Assembly: GCA_035455265.1 (NCBI GenBank)
Contig: DATIFK010000109.1
Location: forward strand, 1-26,944
Length of the DNA: 26,944 nt
Source: MGOM01 sp035455265
Lineage (GTDB): Bacteria > Chloroflexota > Anaerolineae > Anaerolineales > E44-bin32
Direction: 5' to 3'
Shown here: positions 7,078 through 12,827 of the stretch, in pieces
Layout of the letters: every line of letters begins with the position of its first letter
Position numbering within the stretch: the first letter of the stretch is position 1
Notes under the pieces: model-generated
Databases searched by the model: none
Told to the model about the DNA's origin: nothing
The model's input: the letters and a program-made list of their open reading frames with translations, nothing else
Position numbers and translations under genes: made by a program

Positions 7078-8376
7078 CTACTTGCAGACGCCGTCTGACT
7101 TGCAGGCTTCTACGAGCGCAGCCTGGAAATCAGCGACCTTCGTTGGATCGGCCACGAACACACCCAGGCTGGATCCGATCTTGGTGTTCCAAGATGGATT
7201 CCCAACTACCTCATGGGTCAGGCTACCGACGACCGTGTTGCTGCCCCAATCGGCGGCGGCACCTTGCGAGTACTCGCTGAAGAGCGATTGATCGCAGTCG
7301 GTCCTCGCGCAGATGGAGCCCTTGAGCGGGTTGAAGGCTTCCTGGCCTGCCTTGGAGGCCGCCACGGTCAGCCAGTCAAGCGTCCCCTGCGGATTCTTGT
7401 TGCCGACCGGTAGAACAAAGCTATCCGCGAGGAAAACGAAGGTGCCCTGCGTGCCCGGAGGCGAGGTCCAGTCGAAGTCCGTGTGAGGCGTCAGGGCCAG
7501 GCCGTTCGGGGGTTGGTTGGCAAAGTAGCCGTAGGCCCAGTCGCCCATGATGTTGAAGGCGGCGTCGCCGTTGGTCATGAGCTGAGCAGCAGGCTGCCAG
7601 TCTGAAAGCGTGGCGGCGTCACTGTTGGCATAGCTCAGCGCCTTGGCATAGTTGTTCAGGGCGGCCGTGACCTCGGCGCTGCCCCAGTCGGCGCCCGCCT
7701 CCCACAGCTTGTTCCAGCCGTCGGCGCCCAGCGACCCGATCATGACGTTTTCGAACAGGTGCTCAGCCGTCCAAGCTGGTCCGAGGGCCAGGCAGATCTT
7801 GCCGGCGGCCTTGATCTTGTCGCACGCCGCAAAGAACTCGTCGTAGGTCTTGAACCCGCCATCGGGAAGCGTCACACCGGCGTCGGCCAGCACCTTCGGG
7901 TTGTACCACATCACATTCGAGCGGTGGATGTTGACCGGAACGCTGTAAGGGTGCCCGTCTTTCGAGATCAACGGGATCAGCGCAGGCGGCAGGACATCGG
8001 CGAAGCCCGATGACTTGAAGAAGTCATCCAGCGGTTGGATCTGGTTCGCGTCCGCGTAAGCGACCGTCGCTTCGCCGGCGTGAGCTTGCCAGGAATCCGG
8101 CGGATCGCCCGCTTGAAGTCGGGTGGCCAGCACGGCCTTGGCATTCGTGCCCGCGCCGCCTGCCACCGCGGCGTTCACAAAGTCTTCGTTTGGATACTCC
8201 GACTTGAAGATCTGCACCATGGCGGCTAGGCCGTCGGCTTCGCCCGGCCCCACCCACCAGGAAAAGACTTCGACCTGCCCTTTCCCGGCCGGGGTTTGGG
8301 CCGCTGGCGCGGCGCACGCCACCAGCAACGCTGCGGCGCACAGCAGGGCCACCACTCTGTACGACTTGCGGGACAT
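7078..8376 (-). CDS. Sugar ABC transporter substrate-binding lipoprotein
   Basis: 432 residues. Signal peptide MSRKSYRVVALLCAAALLVAC with the lipobox cysteine at C21, followed by an Ala/Pro/Thr spacer. The mature protein is a type of extracellular solute-binding protein (family 1) close in feel to glucose/mannose-binding proteins of the GtsA group: VEVFSWWVGPGEADGLAAMVQIFKSEYP, the hinge segment PVNIHRSNVMWYNP (about 147-160), and NGDAAFNIMGDWAYGYF (about 270-286). Two cysteines near the C-terminus (CARTDC) and two more (CKSDGVC) may form disulphides. AGGGAGGA lies 5 bases before the ATG. It is downstream of the ROK regulator and upstream of two permeases. No ATPase gene is present, so a shared ATPase elsewhere in the genome is likely. 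Confidence 0.94.
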   Translation of the reverse strand: MSRKSYRVVALLCAAALLVACAAPAAQTPAGKGQVEVFSWWVGPGEADGLAAMVQIFKSEYPNEDFVNAAVAGGAGTNAKAVLATRLQAGDPPDSWQAHAGEATVAYADANQIQPLDDFFKSSGFADVLPPALIPLISKDGHPYSVPVNIHRSNVMWYNPKVLADAGVTLPDGGFKTYDEFFAACDKIKAAGKICLALGPAWTAEHLFENVMIGSLGADGWNKLWEAGADWGSAEVTAALNNYAKALSYANSDAATLSDWQPAAQLMTNGDAAFNIMGDWAYGYFANQPPNGLALTPHTDFDWTSPPGTQGTFVFLADSFVLPVGNKNPQGTLDWLTVAASKAGQEAFNPLKGSICARTDCDQSLFSEYSQGAAADWGSNTVVGSLTHEVVGNPSWNTKIGSSLGVFVADPTKVADFQAALVEACKSDGVCK

Positions 8377-8489
8377 CTCATTCCTCCCTAGATATGTGGT
8401 CGGTGTACGTTGGTTCTTCGGTCATCCGATCCGTCGGTTTCGTGCCCTCCATCACCTCCCTCCCTCAAACGGAAGGTTCGTCCGTCAGA

Positions 8490-9776
8490 CTACGGCAGAG
8501 CTCTCAACGATGTCTCGGCGCCGGTTTCCATGGGCGCCGAGAGCGGACGGCCCGCCGGCACCAGCCGGGGCCGACTGAGCAGATCGTGCAGCACCAGAGC
8601 GACGCCTCCCATCTCGCAGGCGTTTTGCCGAAAGGAAGAAACCACGATGCGCGTCTGGCGCATCTCGGTCATCGCCCGTTGGGCGGCGACCTCGCGCGCC
8701 ACCGGCAACAGATACTCGTGAACCAGGCTCAGGCTCCCGCCAAAGGCGATCAGGCTTGGGTTGAGCAGGTTCACCAGATTGGCCATCCCGATGCCCAGGT
8801 AGGTTCCGGTCTCGCGCAGCGCCTCCAGGACAATGGGGTCCCCGGCGCGCGCCGCCTCCAGAATCAGTTCCAGGCTGACGGGGACCGTGCCGTGACCGGT
8901 CAACCCCTCGAGTGCCGGAGAGGACGGGGAGCCATCGGACTTCGTCACGCGTTCGATCAAGGCGCGCTGGCTGGCGAAACGTTCCCAGCAGCCGCGGTTG
9001 CCGCAACGGCACAGGGGGCCCTGGGGATCGATGGTGGTATGCCCGGCTTCGCCGGCGTAGCCGCTGGCGCCGTAGTGAATATGCCCACCGATAACCAAGC
9101 CCGCTCCGAGGCCGATGTTGGCTACCACGTAGGCAAAGTCATCGACCCCCTGGGCGACACCGAAGTAGCGCTCAGCGAGCGCCGCGGCGTTCCCGTCGTT
9201 GTCGACGAACACCGGAAGACGTGTTCGATCCGCCAGCGCCTCGCGCAGAGGCACGTCCCGCCAGCCCATGTTGGGCTCAAAGATGAGGCGCCCGTTCGAG
9301 ATGTCGACCAGCCCCGGAACGGCCACGCCTGCCCCAAGCAGACGCCGCCCTGTGCGTCGAGCATGCTGCCCGGCCTGGCGCATCAAAGCCGTCAATCGAT
9401 CCAACACCGCATGCAGGCCATCTTCCTTGACAAAGGCCGCCTGCCGGCGCCAGACGACGCGGGCGCGCAAGTCCGCCAGGACGACGCTCAGGCTGCCGAC
9501 GGCGATGTCGCAGCCGATGATCCAGCCGGCTTCGGGATTGAGCTCCAGCAAGACCCCAGGACGCCCACCGGCGGAGGCATTGCGGCCAATCTCCTGCAAG
9601 AACCCGCTGGACAGCAGCTCGTCCACCAGATCGGAGACGGTCGTCTTGTTGAGGCCGATGCTGGCGGCCAGGTCGGCGCGCGAGAGAGGCGAGCCAACCC
9701 ACAGGCGCTGCAGAAGGATCGAGCGGTTGAGCTGGCGGACGAGCGCCTGGTCGCCGGTGCGGAACTGCCTTGGCAT
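8490..9776 (-). CDS. ROK-family transcriptional repressor (XylR/NagC-like)
   Basis: 428 residues. An N-terminal winged helix-turn-helix (about 30-60, LSRADLAASIGLNKTTVSDLVDELLSSG) is joined to a ROK sugar-kinase-like domain with the GCDI start near 88, DNDGNAAALAE (192-202), the GEAGH motif (242-246) and the zinc motif CRCGNRGCWE (256-265). The zinc motif marks NagC/XylR/Mlc-type regulators. These proteins bind a sugar or sugar phosphate and release DNA. The gene lies 113 bases upstream of the sugar-binding protein gene in the same direction. It has its own promoter with a palindromic operator just downstream, so autoregulation and control of the sugar operon are inferred. The effector sugar cannot be assigned. 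The 8377-8489 gap holds the binding-protein ribosome site and at most a half-operator. Confidence 0.92.
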   Translation of the reverse strand: MPRQFRTGDQALVRQLNRSILLQRLWVGSPLSRADLAASIGLNKTTVSDLVDELLSSGFLQEIGRNASAGGRPGVLLELNPEAGWIIGCDIAVGSLSVVLADLRARVVWRRQAAFVKEDGLHAVLDRLTALMRQAGQHARRTGRRLLGAGVAVPGLVDISNGRLIFEPNMGWRDVPLREALADRTRLPVFVDNDGNAAALAERYFGVAQGVDDFAYVVANIGLGAGLVIGGHIHYGASGYAGEAGHTTIDPQGPLCRCGNRGCWERFASQRALIERVTKSDGSPSSPALEGLTGHGTVPVSLELILEAARAGDPIVLEALRETGTYLGIGMANLVNLLNPSLIAFGGSLSLVHEYLLPVAREVAAQRAMTEMRQTRIVVSSFRQNACEMGGVALVLHDLLSRPRLVPAGRPLSAPMETGAETSLRALP

Positions 9777-9795
9777 GAGGATCCCAGGGGAGGGC

Positions 9796-9816
9796 AGTTT
9801 GTTGAGGCAACCAACT
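9796..9816 (-). promoter_or_regulatory. Predicted ROK operator palindrome
   Basis: The 21-base site reads AGTTTGTTG-AGG-CAACCAACT. The two 9-base arms match at 8 of 9 positions as an inverted repeat. From memory, it closely resembles the XylR operator of Bacillus, which also carries AGTTTGTT and CAACAAACT half-sites. It sits 20 bases before the ROK start codon and immediately after the predicted transcript start. Confidence 0.7.
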
Positions 9817-9828
9817 AAGTGCCCGACT

Positions 9829-9858
9829 ACTGTAGCATGGGCGAGAAGTCGGAGTCAA
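9829..9858 (-). promoter_or_regulatory. Predicted sigma-70-type promoter of the ROK gene
   Basis: On minus, TTGACT (9853-9858) and TACAGT (9829-9834) are 18 bases apart. The implied start near 9822 places the palindromic operator at 9796-9816 just downstream, where a bound repressor would block elongation or initiation. The remaining 9859-10050 shows only a possible TAGACT -10 at 10017-10022 for the plus-strand NYN gene. Confidence 0.65.
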
Positions 9859-10050
9859 CAGGGACAAACCGTCAAAGCAGGGAATGGATGGGGCGATTTC
9901 TCGCACAGGTCATGTCGGACGGCTGCTGCCGGCGCAGGTTCAGTTGGCGGAGCCGGGGAACGCGCCTCACCCGGTGAACCCAGCCGCTCTGGTCAAGGCA
10001 GGCGCCTTCCGCGAGGTAGACTCGGGGATCGAGGCGATCTGGCGCAGCCC

Positions 10051-10539
10051 ATGCCTTACTTGATCGACGGTCACAATCTCGTCCCCCAAGTGCCCGGCCT
10101 TTCGTTGTCGGACCCCGATGATGAGGCGCAGTTGGTGGCAGTCCTGCAGGCGTTCGCCTCACGGATCCGCCGCCGGATCGTCGTGTACTTCGACCGCCGC
10201 GCTGGAGGGCTGGCCCCCAACCTGAGTCGTGCCGGTGTTCAAGTGCACTTTGTGACCCCGCCGAAGACAGCCGACGAGGCCATTCGAAGCCACCTCGAAG
10301 GGTTGCGCGGCGAGGCTCGCAATTGGACGGTCGTTTCCTCCGACATGGAGATCCGTCGCAGCGCGCAGAAGATGGGAGCTGCGTGGCTCTCCGCCGCCGA
10401 CTTCGCGCGCCGGCTGGCGAGCACCCCCGGCCGGAAAGAGCGTGAGGACAAGCCGGACCAGCCTGCGAGTGATTCAGAGATCCGGGAGTGGGAGCGGCTC
10501 TTCACCGACCGCAAGACAAGTCGGCGGCGCGGTCGTTAA
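10051..10539 (+). CDS. YacP-like NYN domain protein (predicted RNA endonuclease fold)
   Basis: 162 residues. NYN domains are PIN-like nuclease folds with acidic metal-binding residues. The family start YLIDGHNL (residues 3-10, D6 and N9), VVYFDRRAGG (44-53, with D48) and TVVSSDMEIRRSA (93-105, D98) are all present. The strand-ending FVTPPKTADEAI is also typical. The tail from about 125 is charged and variable. The frame is open far upstream over the antisense side of the ROK gene, but homology begins at MPYLIDG, so ATG 10051 is chosen. No strong ribosome site is visible. By analogy with the Bacillus protein Rae1 (YacP), a ribosome-linked RNA-cleaving role is possible, but this is inference. 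Confidence 0.85.
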   Translation: MPYLIDGHNLVPQVPGLSLSDPDDEAQLVAVLQAFASRIRRRIVVYFDRRAGGLAPNLSRAGVQVHFVTPPKTADEAIRSHLEGLRGEARNWTVVSSDMEIRRSAQKMGAAWLSAADFARRLASTPGRKEREDKPDQPASDSEIREWERLFTDRKTSRRRGR

Positions 10540-10572
10540 GCCATTCTTAAGATGGAACCTTCGAAATTGTGC

Positions 10573-10578
10573 TAGAAT
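10573..10578 (+). promoter_or_regulatory. Predicted extended -10 of candidate small RNA
   Basis: TGC-TAGAAT forms an extended -10 identical in hexamer to that of lexA. No good -35 is visible at the usual distance. The implied transcript start is at about 10584-10586, at the foot of the first hairpin. No open frame follows on the plus strand. Confidence 0.5.
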
Positions 10579-10580
10579 TC

Positions 10581-10730
10581 GGACAGGAAGAGTCCGGTCC
10601 AAAACCCAGTATCGGTAACCGGCTCTTCCTAGGGGATTTCCCCCGTCGGCCCTGTGTCCCCCTGCACAGACGATGGGCCCCCCGACTTAGAAGGAACCGC
10701 CGGATGGGCCCCCCACATCCGGCGGTTCGC
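10581..10730 (+). ncRNA. Candidate structured small RNA, family not recognised
   Basis: Roughly 150 bases after an extended -10 fold locally into four hairpins in a row. Hairpin 1: GGAAGAG plus CCGGT (10586-10598, one bulged T) with ACCGG plus CTCTTCC (10618-10629), 12 pairs. Hairpin 2: GGGG-ATTT-CCCC at 10632-10643. Hairpin 3: GTCGG/CCGAC (10645-10649 with 10682-10686) enclosing CTGTG/CACAG (10652-10656 with 10665-10669). Hairpin 4: the 13-pair terminator-like stem at 10694-10728. The segment lies between the NYN gene and the convergent DUF420 gene, so it is not the leader of a plus-strand gene. It lacks the hallmark sequences of 4.5S RNA, tmRNA or RNase P RNA that I know. Expression is inferred, not shown. 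Confidence 0.45.
10694..10728. terminator. Perfect 13-bp stem-loop, probably bidirectional
   Basis: GAACCGCCGGATG (10694-10706) pairs perfectly with CATCCGGCGGTTC (10716-10728) around a 9-base C-rich loop. It lies 20 bases beyond the DUF420 stop on minus and at the 3' end of the candidate small RNA on plus. It may terminate both, although neither side has a long T-run. Confidence 0.65.
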
Positions 10731-10747
10731 GTCTCTCCAGCCGCGGT

Positions 10748-11233
10748 CTACTGATATACGGGCGGATTCGGGTTGCCGACGAACCACGTCAGGTAGACCA
10801 GCACCCCTATCAAGGTTGCCAACATATACAGACCGTAGGCCACGCGCATGAAGCGCTTGTAGTCGCGGAACTTGAGCGAGGCCGGCACCAGTTCATTGCC
10901 GCGCAGCGCCACGAAGACCCCGAAGATCAGCGCCGCCCCGCCCACCAGCCCGTGGATCGTGGTTATGGCGTAGAAGCGCTCGTCCAGACGTCCGGGGATC
11001 CCCGGCAGCACGAAGTCTCGAAACGGGAGAATCATCATCCAGCCGACCAGGATGGCGTTGAGCGCGGCCGCGCTGGTCTGGACCCAGCGGTGGGCGGTGT
11101 AGTGACGGGCGCGCGCCAGCAGGAAGCCGATGGTGAACAGCAAGGCCACGGCCAGGCTGATCGTCAGGGTCATGTCGGCGGCGAAATTGGCGCTGGTCCC
11201 CAGGAAACCGGGGCGGTGGAGGATCTCAGTCAT
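10748..11233 (-). CDS. DUF420 family membrane protein (CtaM-like)
   Basis: 161 residues with four predicted membrane helices at about 20-40, 52-72, 88-110 and 130-151. Histidines H44 and H48 (ARHYTAHRW) and H94 (TTIHG), with the PFRDFVLPGIPGRLDERFYA loop, match DUF420. A member of this family (CtaM/YozB) helps mature heme-copper oxidases in Firmicutes, so a respiratory oxidase assembly role is possible. No cytochrome oxidase gene is visible here to support it. ATG 11233 is preferred over the upstream GTG because GAGGTG lies 6 bases before it. It starts 27 bases after the methyltransferase stop, so the two may share a transcript. Confidence 0.82.
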   Translation of the reverse strand: MTEILHRPGFLGTSANFAADMTLTISLAVALLFTIGFLLARARHYTAHRWVQTSAAALNAILVGWMMILPFRDFVLPGIPGRLDERFYAITTIHGLVGGAALIFGVFVALRGNELVPASLKFRDYKRFMRVAYGLYMLATLIGVLVYLTWFVGNPNPPVYQ

Positions 11234-11260
11234 TAGCGGCACCTCGTTTGGGAGTGTCGA

Positions 11261-11908
11261 TCACGCGACCGGGCGGGCGTACAGCGCCACCTGCCAGATT
11301 CCGGCGATCCGATGGAAGACTTGGCTCAGGCCTCGTCGCTCCAGCACGCCTTCCACAGCCTCGGGAGAATGCAGAAACACGCGGAACGGGGACCCACGCA
11401 GTCGGAGGATGACGTTGAGCACGGAGAATGCCGGACGAAGCCACCACGAACGACGTGGGTAGACCAGCCCATAGAGTTGGCGCGCATGGCTCGCCGAGGA
11501 TTCCACCAGAGCTTCGGCGTGCGGGTAGCAGCAGACAACGCGGTCTAAAGTGACGATGTCGGCCGCCGGGATCTGCTCCGCCACGTCGACGAAGTCCGCG
11601 TGCCGGCGTTCGACGCGCAGGGCCAGCCCACGCCGGCCCGCCTCGTCCTCGGCGGCTGCGGCATAGGCGCTCGACGCATCCACGCTGAAGGCCTTCCCGG
11701 CGCCGGCTTCCAGCAAGCCGATCTGGATCGCCCCGATTCCCCCGCCAATATCCAGCAGGGTCTTCCCCTCCACCCCGCGCCGTTCGATCTCCTCCAGCAG
11801 GATGCGTGTCGTGCGGTCGGGGCCACGCCGCCGGAACTCGCGCAAATGCTGTCGGGCCACCTCGACGTTGAACTCCGATTCGATTCCTTCACATTGAGGG
11901 CAAAGCAT
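11261..11908 (-). CDS. Class I SAM-dependent methyltransferase, substrate unknown
   Basis: 215 residues. Motif I LLDIGGGIGAIQ (51-62) binds S-adenosylmethionine. SVDAS (75-79) is the acidic motif II, and DIVTLDRVVCCYP near 115-130 is motif IV/V territory. The N-terminus carries C3-x2-C6 followed by GIESEF and the conserved-looking EFRRRGPDRTTR segment, a small cysteine-containing lead seen in a group of bacterial methyltransferases I remember only as uncharacterised. It loosely resembles Mg-protoporphyrin methyltransferases around the CCYP motif, but there are no pigment genes nearby. The start is either ATG 11908 or the ATG three codons earlier. The latter lies inside heptamer array R2. No clear ribosome site precedes either. 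Confidence 0.82.
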   Translation of the reverse strand: MLCPQCEGIESEFNVEVARQHLREFRRRGPDRTTRILLEEIERRGVEGKTLLDIGGGIGAIQIGLLEAGAGKAFSVDASSAYAAAAEDEAGRRGLALRVERRHADFVDVAEQIPAADIVTLDRVVCCYPHAEALVESSASHARQLYGLVYPRRSWWLRPAFSVLNVILRLRGSPFRVFLHSPEAVEGVLERRGLSQVFHRIAGIWQVALYARPVA

Positions 11909-11913
11909 GGGAG

Positions 11914-12018
11914 TCATCAGTCATCAGTCTTCAGTCTACCAATCGGGCTTCCGTGGCAGTAGGTCCGACTTTGCTCCGTTGTGGCGCTCACTGAAAACTG
12001 AGAACTGAAGACTGAGGA
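11914..12018. repeat. Heptamer array R2 (mirrored arms)
   Basis: The left arm is 3 units at 11914-11934 (TCATCAG, TCATCAG, TCTTCAG). The right arm is 4 units at 11991-12018 (CTGAAAA, CTGAGAA, CTGAAGA, CTGAGGA). TCTTCAG and CTGAAGA are exact reverse complements. The array fills the gap between the tRNA and the methyltransferase, and its left arm reaches to within 5 bases of the chosen start codon. Confidence 0.8.
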
Positions 12019-12025
12019 CTCTTGA

Positions 12026-12098
12026 TGGGCCCGGCAGGATTCGAACCTGCGACCCACCGGTTATGAGCCGGCTGCTCTAACCCCTGAGCTACGGGCCC
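12026..12098 (-). tRNA. tRNA with CAT anticodon, probably tRNA-Ile2 (lysidine type)
   Basis: A 73-base cloverleaf. The acceptor stem is GGGCCCG with CGGGCCC and discriminator A, the D arm begins GTAGCTCAG, the anticodon stem is CCGG/CCGG with loop CTCATAA, and the T arm contains GGTTCGAATCC. CCA is not encoded. The anticodon CAT (plus 12063-12065) fits Met or the Ile2 tRNA whose C34 is changed to lysidine. C4-G69 and C5-G68 pairs are present. These are known positive determinants for the TilS enzyme and are absent from E. coli elongator tRNA-Met, so Ile2 is favoured. Confidence 0.9.
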
Positions 12099-12108
12099 CG
12101 GAAGCTAG

Positions 12109-12196
12109 TGGCCAGTGGTCAGTGGTCGGTAGCCAGTCAAGAGCATCTCCAAACTGGAGGTCCGCCGACTGACCACTCACCACTCGCCACTGACTA
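12109..12196. repeat. Heptamer array R3 (mirrored arms) between two tRNA genes
   Basis: Four left units at 12109-12136 (TGGCCAG, TGGTCAG, TGGTCGG, TAGCCAG) face four right units at 12169-12196 (CTGACCA, CTCACCA, CTCGCCA, CTGACTA). TGGTCAG and CTGACCA are exact reverse complements. The array sits between tRNA-Gly and the CAT tRNA, so it is probably transcribed and removed during tRNA processing. Confidence 0.8.
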
Positions 12197-12204
12197 CAAT
12201 GAGG

Positions 12205-12276
12205 AGCGGGCGACGGGATTCGAACCCGCGGATAACAGCTTGGAAGGCTGTCGCCTTACCACTTGGCCACGCCCGC
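12205..12276 (-). tRNA. tRNA-Gly (TCC)
   Basis: A 72-base cloverleaf. The acceptor stem GCGGGCG pairs with CGCCCGC, followed by discriminator T. The anticodon stem-loop has CTTCCAA with anticodon TCC (plus 12242-12244), and the T arm holds GGTTCGAATCC. CCA is not encoded. A -10 box TAGAAT lies upstream at 12295-12300. Confidence 0.95.
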
Positions 12277-12294
12277 GCGCGACGGTTGCAAAGT

Positions 12295-12300
12295 ATTCTA
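12295..12300 (-). promoter_or_regulatory. Predicted -10 element of tRNA-Gly
   Basis: TAGAAT on minus, identical to the lexA -10, ends 18 bases before the tRNA 5' end, giving a short leader of about 11 bases. No convincing -35 is seen. The CAT tRNA downstream has no promoter of its own that I can see, so both tRNAs may be co-transcribed. Confidence 0.45.
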
Positions 12301-12340
12301 CCCTGCGCCGGAGATGCCCAGGTCGGGCGATAAGACCGAT

Positions 12341-12667
12341 TCAGAACAGAGGGGCAGCCAAGTGGTCGCGGTCGTTCGCAAGGGCCCCGCTGCCCAAGGT
12401 GACCGTTCCATTGCGGCGTTGCAGCCGGACGGGCGCGAGCTCCTGGAAGTCGCCCGGCACAGCCGTGGGCGTGCCCACGGCCACGCGCCGCTGGGCGCCC
12501 AGCTTTTCGATCAGGGTGGCACGATCAAACAATCGCAGGTCGCTCCACACCTCCCCGCGTCGCTCGTAGCCTTGCGCCAGGCTCAACCGACCTTCCGAAT
12601 CGTAACGCGCCGCTACGACCACGAGGTCGAGTTTCCTCGAAGCGGGAGAGAGTTGCCAGCCTCGCAC
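12341..12667 (-). CDS. Small hypothetical protein between tRNA genes
   Basis: 108 residues from a GTG at 12667. Coding character is good: GC3-rich codons and an ordered beta-type pattern, LVVVAARYDSEGRLSLAQGYERRG (a strand with turn), EVWSDLRLFDRATLIEKLGAQRRVAVG, and PVRLQRRNGTVTL. AGAGGG lies 4 bases before the GTG. An alternative GTG at the start of VVVAARYD would remove 15 residues. No family is recognised with certainty, and no signal peptide or membrane helix is seen. It fits snugly between tRNA-Pro and tRNA-Gly on the same strand. The antisense strand also has an open frame, but its composition is Arg/His/Pro-rich shadow type. Confidence 0.65.
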   Translation of the reverse strand: MRGWQLSPASRKLDLVVVAARYDSEGRLSLAQGYERRGEVWSDLRLFDRATLIEKLGAQRRVAVGTPTAVPGDFQELAPVRLQRRNGTVTLGSGALANDRDHLAAPLF

Positions 12668-12706
12668 CGTACCCTCTGTCCCCGATGGGGGTTATCGATG
12701 GCACAG

Positions 12707-12779
12707 TCGGGGTGGGCGGACTTGAACCGCCGACCCCCGCGTCCCAAACGCGGTGCGCTTCCAGCTGCGCTACACCCCG
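12707..12779 (-). tRNA. tRNA-Pro (TGG)
   Basis: A 73-base cloverleaf starting with the CGGGGTG acceptor strand typical of proline tRNAs, closed by CACCCCG and discriminator A. The anticodon loop TTTGGGA contains TGG (plus 12744-12746), and the T arm holds GGTTCAAGTCC. CCA is not encoded. It diverges from the crotonase gene over a 48-base gap. Confidence 0.95.
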
Positions 12780-12788
12780 AGCGAGACG

Positions 12789-12817
12789 AGTATACGGCGC
12801 GGCCGGAGGCCGGTCAA
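12789..12817 (-). promoter_or_regulatory. Predicted sigma-70-type promoter of tRNA-Pro
   Basis: On minus, TTGACC (12812-12817) and TATACT (12789-12794) are exactly 17 bases apart, among the best promoters in the window. The start would be about 3-4 bases before the tRNA 5' end. The same bases provide the AAGGAG ribosome site of the divergent crotonase gene at 12816-12821. Confidence 0.75.
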
Positions 12818-12827
12818 GGAGCGCAGC

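Noticed and set aside
8394..9818. 474-codon open frame on plus opposite the ROK gene
   Set aside because: It mirrors the ROK coding frame, has no recognisable domain, and lacks a start region with a ribosome site.
10581..10730. Identification of the candidate RNA as 6S, SRP, tmRNA or RNase P RNA
   Set aside because: Length, local hairpin order and missing hallmark motifs do not support any of these; left unassigned.
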